Notes: generated by a model not told the origin, from the letters alone. Positions 10,095 to 19,031 are shown, counted from the stretch's first letter. The stretch: DNA of 64,000 nt from Sphingomonas lacunae (GCF_012979535.1 NZ_CP053015.1:1178001-1242000); one strand, 5' to 3'. Made by a program: numbers and translations.

Positions 10095-10783
10095 GCCTGC
10101 CTGGCCCGTCCACCACCGTTACTGCCGCCATGCGCGACCGCCGCTCGGTGCGCGCCTTCACCGATCAGCCGGTCGATCGGGCCCTGCTTCGCACCATCCT
10201 CGAAACCGCGCAGCGCGCGCCGTCTGGCGGCAATGTCCAACCCTGGCAGGTTAGCGTGCTGACCGGGGACTCCCTCTCGGCGATGATTGCCGCCGTCGGT
10301 GCCCGCCTCGCAATGGGGGCAGCCGGGTCACAGCCCGAATATCAAATCTATCCCGATCCCACGCCCGATCCGTGGATGGCCCGCCGCTATGGCGTTGCCT
10401 ATGCCATGTATGAATCGCTCGGTATCGCGCGTGAGGACAAGATGGGCCGTGCCATGGCGATGGCCAATAATTTCAAGGCGTTCGGCGCGCCGGTTCTGCT
10501 CTTTGTCCATTGCCAGCGCTTCATGGGCCCGCCGCAATGGGCCGACATGGGTATCTGGTTGCAATCAGTGATGCTGCTCTGCCGCGAAGCCGGGCTTGAT
10601 ACCTGCCCCCAGGAAGCCTGGGCCAATTTCGGCCAGACCGTGCGTGACCAGCTGGGGCTGGGGGACGATCAAATCCTCTACACCGGTCTCGCCATCGGTC
10701 ATGCCGATTGGAGTGCGCCGGTCAATAATTTCCCGGTCGATCGCGCCCCGCTCGACGAAGTGGTCAGCTGGCACGGCTTCTGA
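10091..10783 (+). CDS. Nitroreductase family protein
   Basis: A 230-residue FMN-dependent oxidoreductase. The N-terminal flavin motif is RDRRSVRAFTDQPV, followed by RAPSGGNVQPWQ (about 39-50), and the C-terminal LYTGLAIGHADWSAPVN. It should reduce nitro, quinone or enone compounds with NAD(P)H in the cytoplasm. Its ATG overlaps the RDD stop (ATGA), so it is the last gene of the MoxR/DUF58 operon although it has no obvious link to it. A large palindromic element follows its stop codon. Confidence 0.9.
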   Translation: MSLPGPSTTVTAAMRDRRSVRAFTDQPVDRALLRTILETAQRAPSGGNVQPWQVSVLTGDSLSAMIAAVGARLAMGAAGSQPEYQIYPDPTPDPWMARRYGVAYAMYESLGIAREDKMGRAMAMANNFKAFGAPVLLFVHCQRFMGPPQWADMGIWLQSVMLLCREAGLDTCPQEAWANFGQTVRDQLGLGDDQILYTGLAIGHADWSAPVNNFPVDRAPLDEVVSWHGF

Positions 10784-10791
10784 GCAAAGGT

Positions 10792-10874
10792 CGTCATTGC
10801 GAGGAGCGCAGCGAAGCGGCAATCCAGTGTTCGCGAAGCTGGCCCTGGATTGCTTCGCTCCGCTCGCAATGACG
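10792..10874. repeat. Long intergenic palindromic element (REP-like) between convergent genes
   Basis: Left arm 10792-10827 and right arm 10845-10874 are near-perfect reverse complements, starting CGTCATTGCGAG and ending CTCGCAATGACG, with inner edges AATCCAG / CTGGATT and a 17-base centre. Elements of this sequence type recur in intergenic spaces of sphingomonads from memory. It fills the gap between the stop codons of the nitroreductase and the oppositely oriented quinone oxidoreductase, so it could also end transcription from both sides. Confidence 0.8.
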
Positions 10875-10879
10875 GGACC

Positions 10880-11881
10880 TTATTCCCCGATGGTCACGAC
10901 CAACTTGCCGACCGCCTTGCGGTCACCCAGCGCGGCAATCGCCTCACCACCGCGCGCCAACGGATAGGTGCCGGTAACGCGCGGCTTGATCTGGCCTGCT
11001 TCCCACCATGTGAACAGCTGTGCCACCTCTTCCCGGTTGCGCTCGGGTTCACGGGCAACGAAGGCACCCCAGAACACGCCACATACGTCACAGCTTTTCA
11101 GCAGTGTCAGGTTCAGCGGCAGGCGGGCAATGCCGGCCGGGAATCCGACTACCAGGAACCGTCCTTCCCATGCGATAGAGCGCAACGCCGGTTCGGAATA
11201 ATCGCCCCCCACCGCATCATAGATGACGTCCGCGCCATTGGGGCCAACGGCGGCCTTGAACGCTTCGGCCAACGCCTTTGACTGATCCTTGTCGAACGGT
11301 TGCTGCGGATAGATGACGACATCATCCGCACCTGCCTCGCGAGCCACAGCGGCCTTTTCCTCCGACGACACGGCGGCGACAACACGCGCGCCCATTGCCT
11401 TGCCGATTTCAACAGCGGCGAGGCCGACGCCACCCGCGGCGCCGAGCACCAGCAAGGTTTCCCCGGCCTTGAGGTGACCACGGTCCTTCAGCGCATGGAT
11501 CGATGTGCCATAGGTCATCAGCATGGCCGATCCTTCGACAAAGCTGATACTGTCCGGTAGGACATAGGTGTTGCTGGCCCGTGTCTTGACCTTCTCGGCC
11601 AGCCCGCCATTGCCGCATCCGGCAATCACCCGGTCGCCGACCTTGAGGTGGGTCACGCCCTCGCCCACGGCGGAGACAATACCCGCCACTTCGCCGCCTG
11701 GCGCAAAGGGCCGAGCCGGCTTGAACTGATATTTGTCGACAATGATCAGCGTGTCAGGAAAATTGATTGCGCAGGCGGCAACGTCGATCACCACTTCACC
11801 TGCATCCGCGACCGGATCGGGCAGTTCACCAATGGACAGCGTCTCGGGTCCACCCGTTGCGGTCGACAACAATGCTTTCAT
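10880..11881 (-). CDS. Zinc-binding-dehydrogenase-like NADPH:quinone oxidoreductase
   Basis: A 333-residue medium-chain dehydrogenase/reductase of the quinone oxidoreductase class. It has an N-terminal GroES-like fold (FAPGGEVAGIVSAVGEGV, VGDRVIAGCGNGG) and a Rossmann domain with LGAAGGVGLAAVEIGKAMGA at about 145-165. No structural zinc cysteine cluster is visible, as in QOR members. Start ATG 11881 (MKALLSTATGG) is preceded by GGGGAG nine bases upstream; an ATG two codons earlier would be too close to it. It should transfer hydride from NADPH to quinones or enones. It is transcribed toward the nitroreductase gene. Confidence 0.9.
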   Translation of the reverse strand: MKALLSTATGGPETLSIGELPDPVADAGEVVIDVAACAINFPDTLIIVDKYQFKPARPFAPGGEVAGIVSAVGEGVTHLKVGDRVIAGCGNGGLAEKVKTRASNTYVLPDSISFVEGSAMLMTYGTSIHALKDRGHLKAGETLLVLGAAGGVGLAAVEIGKAMGARVVAAVSSEEKAAVAREAGADDVVIYPQQPFDKDQSKALAEAFKAAVGPNGADVIYDAVGGDYSEPALRSIAWEGRFLVVGFPAGIARLPLNLTLLKSCDVCGVFWGAFVAREPERNREEVAQLFTWWEAGQIKPRVTGTYPLARGGEAIAALGDRKAVGKLVVTIGE

Positions 11882-12006
11882 GAACATCAACTCCCCAAAT
11901 CCATGCCCCCGGATCGTGTCGAAGGGCTGTTCTGTCTGACAGATTCGCCTTGTCCGCCACTCACCGTGCGGATGCAACCACCATATCCGTCAGTCGGGGT
12001 GCCAGG

Positions 12007-12600
12007 TCACTCCGCCGCCGGCACCAGCCAAGGGTGATCGGCTACGCGCTGCGCCTCATAGCCGCTGATCGCCGCATCCTCGCCCAGCGTAAGGCCGATC
12101 TCGTCGAGACCTTCCATCAGGCACATCTTGCGGAACGGATCGATGGCGAATTCAAACCGGTCCTGAAACGGCGTCGTCACCACCTGATGTTCCAGGTCGA
12201 TGGTGATTGGCTGCTCTTTGGCCACCTCGATCAGCCGGTCGACCGCCTCCTGCGGCAGCACCACGGTCAGCAGGCCGTTCTTGAACGCGTTGCCCGAGAA
12301 TATGTCCGAAAAGCTCGGCGCAATTACCGCGCGGATGCCCAGGTCATTGATCGCCCAGGCGGCATGTTCACGGCTCGATCCACAGCCAAAATTGTCACCG
12401 GCAATCAGGATTGGCGATCCGGCATAGGCGGGGTCGTCAAACACATTGCCAGGCTGTGCCCGCACGCTCTCAAACGCGCCCTTGCCCAGCCCCTCACGGC
12501 TCACTGTCTTCAGCCATTCTGCCGAGATGATGACGTCGGTATCGACATTCTTCTGGCCCCAAGGGTAGGCGGAACCGGCGATGGTGGAAACCTTGTTCAT
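12007..12600 (-). CDS. leuD: 3-isopropylmalate dehydratase, small subunit
   Basis: A 197-residue aconitase swivel domain protein of normal LeuD length. Key stretch: [17 protein letters not shown] (about 71-87), followed by [16 protein letters not shown] and the C-terminal [15 protein letters not shown]. It pairs with LeuC to convert 2- to 3-isopropylmalate in leucine synthesis. Its ATG overlaps the leuC stop by one base (TGATG), so the two are co-translated. Confidence 0.96.
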   Translation of the reverse strand: MNKVSTIAGSAYPWGQKNVDTDVIISAEWLKTVSREGLGKGAFESVRAQPGNVFDDPAYAGSPILIAGDNFGCGSSREHAAWAINDLGIRAVIAPSFSDIFSGNAFKNGLLTVVLPQEAVDRLIEVAKEQPITIDLEHQVVTTPFQDRFEFAIDPFRKMCLMEGLDEIGLTLGEDAAISGYEAQRVADHPWLVPAAE

Positions 12601-14027
12601 CAGTTGAGCTCCCGCACATCTGTCAGCCGACCGGTCACGGCCGCCGCTGCCGCCATGGCTGGTGAAACCAGATGCGTCCGCGCCCCCGGGCCCTGCCGGC
12701 CTACGAAGTTGCGGTTTGATGTCGATGCGCTGCGTTCGCCCGGCGGGACCTTGTCGGGGTTCATGCCAAGACAGGCCGAACAGCCCGGCTCACGCCATTC
12801 GAGCCCCGCCTCGATGAAGATGCGGTCGAGCCCCTCTTCCTCGGCCTGCCGCTTGACGAGGCCCGATCCGGGGACGACGATCGCCCACTTCACATTGGCG
12901 GCCTTGGTCCTGCCTTTCAGCACGGCGGCGGCGGCACGCAGGTCCTCGATGCGGCTGTTGGTGCAGCTGCCGATGAAGATGTTCTGTACCTCGACCTCAC
13001 GCATGGGCGTGCCTGGTGTCAGGCCCATATAGTCCAGGCTCTTGCGCGCCGCGTCCTGCTTGGACGCATCGGCAAAGCTCTCCGGTGCCGGGACCACGCC
13101 GGTGATGGGCACGACATCCTCGGGAGACGTGCCCCAGGTCACACTTGGCGCGATATCGGCGGCGTTGAAATGGACGCTCTTGTCGAATGTCGCCCCGGCA
13201 TCGGTCACCAGACTGCGCCAATAGGCGACGGCTGCTTCCCACGCCTCCCCCTTGGGGGCCAGCGGCCGGCCCTTGAGATAGGCAAAGGTCTTGTCGTCCG
13301 GTGCGATCAGGCCGGCGCGGGCGCCCGCCTCGATCGCCATGTTACTGACCGTCAACCTGCCTTCGATGCTCAGCGCCTCGATGGTACTGCCGCGAAATTC
13401 GATCACATGGCCAGTGCCGCCGGCGGTACCGATGGCGCCGATCACGTGGAGGATCAGGTCCTTGGCGGTGACGCCCGGACCCAATTCGCCATCGACGCGC
13501 ACTTCCATCGTCTTGGACGGGGTCAGCCACAGGGTCTGCGTGCCCAGCACATGCTCGACCTCGCTGGTGCCGATACCAAACGCCAGCGCGCCGAGCGCGC
13601 CATGAGCCGCCGTGTGGCTGTCGCCACAGACCATCGTCAGGCCGGGCAGGGTGAATCCCTGTTCGGGGCCAACCACATGGACAATGCCCTGCCGCGCGTC
13701 GACCGCGTCGATATAGGGCACGCCGAATTCAGCGACATTGGTCTCCAGCGCTGCCAGCTGTGCCGCGCTTTCCGGGTCGGCTATCGGCAGGCGGGCGCCA
13801 GCCGCGTCGATCCGCGCGGTCGTCGGCAGATTATGATCAGGCACCGCCAGCGTCAGATCGGGCCGGCGGACCTTCCGGCCATTGGCCTTCAGACCTGCAA
13901 AGGCCTGCGGGCTGGTCACTTCATGGACCAGATGCCGGTCAATGAAGATCAGGCAGGTGCCGTCGTCACGGCGCGAGACGACATGGGCGTCCCAGATTTT
14001 TTGATACAGTGTTTGTGCTTGGGTCAT
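12600..14027 (-). CDS. leuC: 3-isopropylmalate dehydratase, large subunit
   Basis: A 475-residue aconitase-family enzyme carrying a 4Fe-4S cluster. Cluster ligands are seen as [14 protein letters not shown] and [11 protein letters not shown], the usual three-cysteine pattern. It starts with ATG 14027 ([16 protein letters not shown]). With LeuD it isomerises isopropylmalate in leucine biosynthesis. It is divergent from crtZ across a 128-bp spacer that must hold both promoters; the rest of the leucine genes are not in this window. Confidence 0.97.
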   Translation of the reverse strand: MTQAQTLYQKIWDAHVVSRRDDGTCLIFIDRHLVHEVTSPQAFAGLKANGRKVRRPDLTLAVPDHNLPTTARIDAAGARLPIADPESAAQLAALETNVAEFGVPYIDAVDARQGIVHVVGPEQGFTLPGLTMVCGDSHTAAHGALGALAFGIGTSEVEHVLGTQTLWLTPSKTMEVRVDGELGPGVTAKDLILHVIGAIGTAGGTGHVIEFRGSTIEALSIEGRLTVSNMAIEAGARAGLIAPDDKTFAYLKGRPLAPKGEAWEAAVAYWRSLVTDAGATFDKSVHFNAADIAPSVTWGTSPEDVVPITGVVPAPESFADASKQDAARKSLDYMGLTPGTPMREVEVQNIFIGSCTNSRIEDLRAAAAVLKGRTKAANVKWAIVVPGSGLVKRQAEEEGLDRIFIEAGLEWREPGCSACLGMNPDKVPPGERSASTSNRNFVGRQGPGARTHLVSPAMAAAAAVTGRLTDVRELN

Positions 14028-14155
14028 GGCGAAAATTGCCTAGGCAGGCTTGTCAGCGAAAACAAGCGTCTGTTGATGCTCTTTCGCGATCAAATCTGCC
14101 TGTCCGGTCTGCGGTCAATCTGGCCCCGCGCGGCGAAAGCGGCTATGCTGTCGGC

Positions 14156-14668
14156 ATGTCGATACTCAGCATCATCGCGATTGTCCTTGTCACCATTGCC
14201 GCGATGGAGGGCGTGGCCTGGTCCAGCCACAAATATATCATGCATGGCTGGGGCTGGGGCTGGCACCGCGATCATCATGAACGGCACGACGGCATGTTTG
14301 AAAAGAATGATCTTTACGCCTTGGTTGGTGCCGCGATGAGCATCTCGATGTTTGCCATCGGCAGCCCGATGATCATGGGCTCTGCCGCATGGGAGGCCGG
14401 GACGTGGATTGGCCTTGGCATCCTTTTTTACGGTATCCTCTACACGCTGGCGCATGACGGCCTCGTCCATCAACGCTATTTCCGTTGGGTGCCGAAATCG
14501 GGCTATGCCAAGCGGCTGGTGCAGGCGCACAAGCTGCATCACGCCACCCAGAGCAAGGAAGGCGGGGTCAGCTTCGGTTTCCTCTTCGCCCGCTCGCCTG
14601 ATGCGCTCAAGGCCGATCTCAGGCGTCAGGTGGAACAGGGAAAGGCGACCTTGCGGGACGCTGGCTGA
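14156..14668 (+). CDS. crtZ: Beta-carotene hydroxylase (fatty acid hydroxylase superfamily)
   Basis: A 170-residue membrane di-iron hydroxylase. Histidine boxes HKYIMHGWGWGWHRDHHERH, HDGLVHQR and HKLHHAT match CrtZ, with hydrophobic segments between (ISMFAIGSPMIMG; WIGLGILFYGILYTL). ATG 14156 was chosen because upstream in-frame sequence lacks membrane character and runs into the leuC promoter region. It adds the 3-hydroxyl groups that give zeaxanthin, the precursor of the yellow carotenoids typical of sphingomonads. It stands alone here, away from other carotenoid genes. Confidence 0.92.
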   Translation: MSILSIIAIVLVTIAAMEGVAWSSHKYIMHGWGWGWHRDHHERHDGMFEKNDLYALVGAAMSISMFAIGSPMIMGSAAWEAGTWIGLGILFYGILYTLAHDGLVHQRYFRWVPKSGYAKRLVQAHKLHHATQSKEGGVSFGFLFARSPDALKADLRRQVEQGKATLRDAG

Positions 14669-14740
14669 CCGGGCCAGCCCTGGTCCTCAACGTCGCGGCA
14701 GATGGCGACGCTGTCTTTGCCGCCGCAGTCAGTGCCGCGC

Positions 14741-15127
14741 TCAGCCGCCCGCCTGCTTCAGGCTGAGGTTGTTGCCTTCGGGGTCGTTGAACCAGGCGAT
14801 CATCGTGCCGCTGCCGGGGTCGGTCCACACGCCATCTGGATCCTGACCAAAGCCTTCATAGATCTCGAACGTGAGGCCCTTGGCCTTCAGTTCGGCGATG
14901 GCCGTGCGAATGTCAGTCACATCCCAACCCATGACAGTGTGCGGGCCAGCCACATGATCGGCAATACTGGTCAGCCGCATTTCAGTGCCGGCCAGGTCAT
15001 AGGTCACCGAATATTCGTCCTCGCCCACCTCATTGAGGCCAAGGGTGCCAGTGTAAAACGCCCTGGCGGTCTCCCGGTTGCCAGTCAGGATGAAGGTAAC
15101 GGCCTTGGCATTGGTCAGGATGGTCAT
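14741..15127 (-). CDS. VOC (glyoxalase-fold) family protein
   Basis: A 128-residue single-module vicinal oxygen chelate protein: ILTNAKAVTFILTGNRETARAFY at the N-terminus, TVMGWDVTDI mid-protein and GSGTMIAWFNDPEGNNLSLKQ at the end. Family members include glyoxalases, dioxygenases and resistance proteins that act as dimers. The metal-ligand positions cannot be assigned with confidence and no specific activity can be given. It lies upstream of, and on the same strand as, a glutathione transferase gene further along the minus strand's opposite side, but with separate spacing. Confidence 0.75.
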   Translation of the reverse strand: MTILTNAKAVTFILTGNRETARAFYTGTLGLNEVGEDEYSVTYDLAGTEMRLTSIADHVAGPHTVMGWDVTDIRTAIAELKAKGLTFEIYEGFGQDPDGVWTDPGSGTMIAWFNDPEGNNLSLKQAGG

Positions 15128-15173
15128 GGCTGGTCTCCCCGCGCAATGTGCGCGGGCTGCAGCCTATCATGGT

Positions 15174-15857
15174 TCACGCCTTGCGATAATCGGCAATGAT
15201 CCGCCCTGCCGCGGCCAGTTCCGCCTCATGGCTGTCCTCGCGCCAGCTTTCCGCCAGCGCTTCATCTTCCCACTGCCGCATCGCGGGCAGGGCCAGCATC
15301 ATTTCGACCCACGCCTGTCCGGCTTGGCCGACGTCCAGCCCATAGGTGCGTACCCGATAGGCGACGGGAGCAAAAAAGGCATCCACCGCTGTGAACCTCT
15401 CCCCGGCAAGGAAAGGGCCGCCAAAGCGCGACAAGCCTTCGCCCCACAATTCGGCCAGCCTGGCAATATCCTTGGCCAGCGCAGCGCCGGGGGTATAGGG
15501 TTCAACCCGCACGCCGACATTCATCGTGCAGGCATTGCGCAGGACGGCGAATCCCGCATGCATCTCCGCCGTCGCGCACATTGCCCAGCCCCGTGCATCG
15601 ACCGCCTCGGGCCACACCGCCGGATAGCGGTCGGCGAGATAGAGGGTGATACCCAGCGAATCCCAGATCGTCCGCTCGCCGTCAATCAGCGCCGGCACCT
15701 GGCCGGTGGGGGAAAAGGCACGAAAGGCGTCATAATTGACCGGCGCGGCAAAGGGCTGAACGTCATCGACAAAGGGGATGTCCAGCGTCCTCATCAGCAC
15801 CCACGGGCGCAGCGACCAGCTCGAATAATTGCGGTTGGCCGTAATCAGTCTGAGCAT
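15174..15857 (-). CDS. Glutathione S-transferase family protein
   Basis: A 227-residue two-domain GST. The N-terminal thioredoxin fold begins LRLITANRNYSSWSLRPWVLM with a likely catalytic Ser (about 12-15), then GQVPALIDGERTIWDSLGI containing the cis-Pro and the glutathione-binding Asp-Ser. The all-helical C-terminal half follows. ATG 15857 was chosen since the thioredoxin fold starts directly after it; the longer frame runs into the peroxidase gene. It probably conjugates or reduces small electrophiles with glutathione. The glutathione peroxidase gene lies 25 bp upstream on the same strand, suggesting a shared redox operon. Confidence 0.88.
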   Translation of the reverse strand: MLRLITANRNYSSWSLRPWVLMRTLDIPFVDDVQPFAAPVNYDAFRAFSPTGQVPALIDGERTIWDSLGITLYLADRYPAVWPEAVDARGWAMCATAEMHAGFAVLRNACTMNVGVRVEPYTPGAALAKDIARLAELWGEGLSRFGGPFLAGERFTAVDAFFAPVAYRVRTYGLDVGQAGQAWVEMMLALPAMRQWEDEALAESWREDSHEAELAAAGRIIADYRKA

Positions 15858-15882
15858 GGTCCCTGCCTTTCCTCGGGTCGGA

Positions 15883-16431
15883 TTATTTCGCCAGTTCGGC
15901 CTCGATAGCCGCGACGATCGCCGCATCATCAGGCGCCAGCGTCGGGGCAAAGCGTGCCACCACGGCGCCGTTGCGGTCGATCAGAAACTTCTCGAAATTC
16001 CAAAGCACTTCGGGGTCGGCGGTCGGCGTCATGCCAAACCCGCGCAGCCGCTCGCGAAAGCCGTCGGCATCGCCGGTCTTGCCTGGTACTGCGCTGGTCA
16101 GCGCGGCATAGAGCGGATGCTTGCCCTCGCCGGTCACGACGATCTTGGAAAACATCGGAAAGCTGACCGAGAAGTTCGTCCGGCAGAATTCGGCAATCTC
16201 GTCATTGCTGCCCGGCTCCTGCGCGCCAAAATCATTGGCGGGAAAGCCCAGAACGGCAAAGCCCTTGTCGGCATAGGTTGCGTGCAGCTTTTCCAGCGCC
16301 TCATATTGCGGCGTCAGGCCGCATTTCGACGCGACATTGACCAACAGCCGTACCTTGCCGCCATGGTCGGCAAGGCTGGCCGGCTCGCCGCTTATCGTGT
16401 GGAGGGGAATCGCTTCAATCGCGCTGGTCAT
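15883..16431 (-). CDS. Glutathione peroxidase (cysteine type)
   Basis: A 182-residue thioredoxin-fold peroxidase. The catalytic segment NVASKCGLTPQY has Cys where animal enzymes carry selenocysteine. The Gln of FPANDFGAQEPG and the Trp of WNFEKFLID complete the triad. ATG 16431 (MTSAIEAIPLHTISG) fits the family N-terminus. It reduces hydroperoxides, using glutathione or thioredoxin. It is followed on the same strand by the glutathione transferase gene. Confidence 0.93.
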   Translation of the reverse strand: MTSAIEAIPLHTISGEPASLADHGGKVRLLVNVASKCGLTPQYEALEKLHATYADKGFAVLGFPANDFGAQEPGSNDEIAEFCRTNFSVSFPMFSKIVVTGEGKHPLYAALTSAVPGKTGDADGFRERLRGFGMTPTADPEVLWNFEKFLIDRNGAVVARFAPTLAPDDAAIVAAIEAELAK

Positions 16432-16543
16432 CGCTTGGCTCCTCGGTTGCAGGCTATCGCTTTGTGCGGGCCTCTTATGCCAATATGGGAAGCCGTGACA
16501 GCGAAACGACCTGTCACTCTTTGCCATCCCTCGGGGAAAGCAC

Positions 16544-17179
16544 TCAGGTCACATAATGCGCCGTTGTCTTGGCGGCGATTTCGTCGGCGGTCACACCGGG
16601 AGCGATCTCGACCAGCCGGAACGGGCTGTCATGGTCAGGCCGCTGGAACACGGCGAGATCGGTGATGATCATGTCGACGACATTCTTGCCGGTCAGCGGC
16701 AACGTGCACGCCGGGATGAACTTGGGGCTGCCGTCCTTGGCGCAATGCTCCATGACGACGATGATCTTCTTGACCCCTGCCACCAGGTCCATCGCACCGC
16801 CCATGCCCTTGATCATCTTGCCGGGCACCATCCAGTTGGCGATGTCGCCATTTTCGGCGACCTCCATCGCGCCCAGCACGGTCAGGTCAATATGACCGCC
16901 CCGGATCATCGCAAAGCTGGCGGCGCTGTCGAAATAGGCGCTCTGCGGCAGTTCGCTGATCGTCTGCTTGCCAGCATTGATCAGGTCGGCATCCTCTTCG
17001 CCCGCATAGGGAAAGGGGCCGATACCCAACATGCCATTTTCCGACTGTAACGTCACTTCGACACCGTCGGGAATATGATTGGCGACCAGCGTCGGGATAC
17101 CGATGCCCAGATTGACGTAATATCCGTCCTGCAATTCCTTTGCCGCGCGTGCGGCCATCTCGTCTCGGGTCCAGGGCAT
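16544..17179 (-). CDS. scoB: 3-oxoacid CoA-transferase, subunit B
   Basis: A 211-residue family I CoA-transferase beta subunit. It contains [13 protein letters not shown] near the start and [10 protein letters not shown], whose Glu forms the covalent CoA-thioester intermediate. Later [15 protein letters not shown] is typical. ATG 17179 has an AGGTCAT-type weak ribosome site upstream. With subunit A it moves CoA from succinyl-CoA to acetoacetate or a similar 3-oxoacid. Unusually, its partner gene is not adjacent: a lipoprotein gene lies between them. Confidence 0.95.
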   Translation of the reverse strand: MPWTRDEMAARAAKELQDGYYVNLGIGIPTLVANHIPDGVEVTLQSENGMLGIGPFPYAGEEDADLINAGKQTISELPQSAYFDSAASFAMIRGGHIDLTVLGAMEVAENGDIANWMVPGKMIKGMGGAMDLVAGVKKIIVVMEHCAKDGSPKFIPACTLPLTGKNVVDMIITDLAVFQRPDHDSPFRLVEIAPGVTADEIAAKTTAHYVT

Positions 17180-17199
17180 GATGACCTCTTGTGGCTTGT

Positions 17200-18237
17200 T
17201 CAGGGTTGGGTGGAGACTGGCGCGGCAGCCGCAGCCAGCGGTTGGGGAGCAAGAAACCATCCGGCGCCGATCATGCTGTCGCTCTGGATCGGCAGGTCGG
17301 GGTTGCGCAGATAATCGTATAATTCGTCAAAATCGGCCTTGCGGTCGCCGGCAATGGCCAGAATGCAGTGGGTCTCGGCTATGGTCTTTCGCCGTTCCTG
17401 CTTGCGTTCACTGACAGTGCGGGTGAGCACGATGGTGTCGGCGCCACTCCTGTCGAGACCGCTGCTGCGCAGCATGCCGGCGATCGCATCGAACCGGTCA
17501 AAAGGCTGGCTGGTCATCCAGATGACGGCGATGTCGCGCTGGCGCAGTTGTTCCAGTCCTTCGGACAGCCCGCCAGGGGCCACCACACCGCTGGCCATAT
17601 CCGCCGTCGCCAGATTCAGGCCAGCGCCTGTGCCATCGTCCAGATCGATGATCACGGCAGGGGGAAGAAACCCGCATGGCAGCATCCGCATCAAGCCGTT
17701 GAGCGGCGGACCCGCCAGCATCACGGTTTCCTGTATCTGTCCCGCTTCGCGCCGCTCGGCCTGTTGCAGCGCAAAGCGGATGAAGTCGTCATAGGGCTGG
17801 TCGCCGCGCGGCGCATAGACAGGCAAGCGGTTGCGGATCTCGGCGAGCATCGTCTCGATCGGCGCCGCTTCGCCGGGCAGCGCATTGGCGTGTGCGGCCG
17901 CTGGCGCGGTTGTTGCAACGGTGGAGGGGACGGCTGGCGGCAACGGCACGGCCATGCCGAGCGGACTGGCGCTGACTGTCCCCATGGCCATCGGTGGTGG
18001 AGGCGCCTCGCTGATCGGTGGCGGCAACGTATCTGCCGGGAGTGGCAATGTCGCAGCCGCGGTTCCTGCGCTGGCAGCCGGCGGGTCGGGCAGCACCTCG
18101 ACGGTTGGCCTGTTCTCGCGGGTCACTTCCTGGCGTGCGACCGCCCCGGCGGCGACCAGCGGCAGGGCCGCCGCGACACAGCCCGACACCAATGGCGCCG
18201 CCGCGCCAGCCAAGAGGATGGCGGCCCAACGAGGCAT
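17200..18237 (-). CDS. Lipoprotein with HAD-family acid phosphatase-like domain
   Basis: 345 residues. The signal peptide ends in a lipobox LVSGC (Cys20). A long Pro/Ala/Thr-rich linker (about 45-120) leads to a HAD domain resembling class B/e(P4) acid phosphatases. Motif I is [11 protein letters not shown] with D198 and D200, but Gly stands at 202 where Thr or Val is usual. Motif II is IWMTSQ (T242, S243), motif [12 protein letters not shown] (K284), motif [10 protein letters not shown] (D298, D302). It would be anchored in the cell envelope and face the periplasm. Its ATG overlaps the scoA stop (ATGA at 18234-18237) and scoB starts 20 bp after its stop, so it is the middle gene of a CoA-transferase operon. 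Whether it is an active phosphatase is unsure. Confidence 0.7.
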   Translation of the reverse strand: MPRWAAILLAGAAAPLVSGCVAAALPLVAAGAVARQEVTRENRPTVEVLPDPPAASAGTAAATLPLPADTLPPPISEAPPPPMAMGTVSASPLGMAVPLPPAVPSTVATTAPAAAHANALPGEAAPIETMLAEIRNRLPVYAPRGDQPYDDFIRFALQQAERREAGQIQETVMLAGPPLNGLMRMLPCGFLPPAVIIDLDDGTGAGLNLATADMASGVVAPGGLSEGLEQLRQRDIAVIWMTSQPFDRFDAIAGMLRSSGLDRSGADTIVLTRTVSERKQERRKTIAETHCILAIAGDRKADFDELYDYLRNPDLPIQSDSMIGAGWFLAPQPLAAAAAPVSTQP

Positions 18238-18944
18238 CAGGCTGGCACCTTCTCCCGCGTCGTCCGGAACTCGATCTTCTTGTCATAGGGCGCGCCGACA
18301 ATCATGCGCTGCACATAGACACCCGGCAGGTGGATGGCGTCGGGATCAAGGCTGCCGACCGGCACAATCTCCTCGACTTCGACAATGCAGACCTTGCCAC
18401 AGGTCGCCGCCGGCAGGTTGAAATTGCGCGCGGTCTTGCGGAACTGCAAATTGCCGGTCTCGTCCGCCCGCCACGCCTTGACGATGGCGAGGTCGGCAAA
18501 GATGCCGCGTTCGAGGATATAATCCTGTCCGTCGAACCGCTTCACTTCCTTGCCGTCGGCCACCAGGGTGCCGACGCCGGTCCTGGTATAAAAACCCGGA
18601 ATGCCCGCGCCGCCTGCCCGCATCCGCTCGGCCAGCGTCCCTTGCGGGCAGAATTCGACTTCCAGCTCGCCTGCCAGATATTGCCGCTCGAACTCCTTGT
18701 TCTCGCCGACATAGGAAGAGATCATCTTTTTGATTTGGCGGGTGCGCAGCAACTTGCCCAAGCCTTCCCCGTCAATGCCGGCATTGTTACTGGCGACGGT
18801 CAGCCCCTTGACCCCGCTGGCGACAATCGCGTCAATCAACCGCTCGGGGATTCCGCACAGGCCAAAACCGCCGGCAGCGATCAGCATGTCGTCTTTCAGC
18901 AAACCGTCGAGTGCGGCGGCGGCATCGGGGAAGAGCTTTTTCAT
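18237..18944 (-). CDS. scoA: 3-oxoacid CoA-transferase, subunit A
   Basis: A 235-residue family I CoA-transferase alpha subunit. The hallmark is MLIAAGGFGLCGIPERLIDA (about 20-39), followed by GLTVASNNAGIDGEGLG and the conserved GVGTLVADGKEVKRFDGQ. ATG 18944 (MKKLFPDAAAAL) is the family start. First gene of a three-gene operon scoA, lipoprotein, scoB. It works with ScoB in 3-oxoacid or ketone-body use, feeding acetoacetyl-CoA to thiolysis. A 9-bp-arm palindrome lies 64 bp upstream of its start. Confidence 0.95.
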   Translation of the reverse strand: MKKLFPDAAAALDGLLKDDMLIAAGGFGLCGIPERLIDAIVASGVKGLTVASNNAGIDGEGLGKLLRTRQIKKMISSYVGENKEFERQYLAGELEVEFCPQGTLAERMRAGGAGIPGFYTRTGVGTLVADGKEVKRFDGQDYILERGIFADLAIVKAWRADETGNLQFRKTARNFNLPAATCGKVCIVEVEEIVPVGSLDPDAIHLPGVYVQRMIVGAPYDKKIEFRTTREKVPA

Positions 18945-19007
18945 GGCATGGCCCTCTGTTGGGGATGATCGCATCTTCAATAGGCGGGCTCTGACCATGT
19001 CGCAAGG

Positions 19008-19031
19008 AAAGTTGAACGGCGATTCAACTTT
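19008..19031. promoter_or_regulatory. Perfect palindrome upstream of scoA (candidate operator)
   Basis: AAAGTTGAA and TTCAACTTT (9 bp each) flank CGGCGA. The outer flanks (GCAAGG / GTCCTGC) extend the symmetry imperfectly. It sits in the 220-bp divergent region between scoA (start 18944, minus) and the universal stress gene (start 19165, plus). The size fits a dimeric regulator site; no regulator is identified. Confidence 0.5.

Noticed and set aside
11900..11950. A TGTCGAAGG fragment and a TCTGT/ACAGA hairpin before the quinone oxidoreductase gene, as another dispersed repeat
   Set aside because: Only one half of the repeat is present and the hairpin is 5 bp; too short to call.
13170..14339. 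A 389-codon plus-strand frame opposite leuC
   Set aside because: leuC on the minus strand has all cluster ligands and family length; the opposite frame has no motif.
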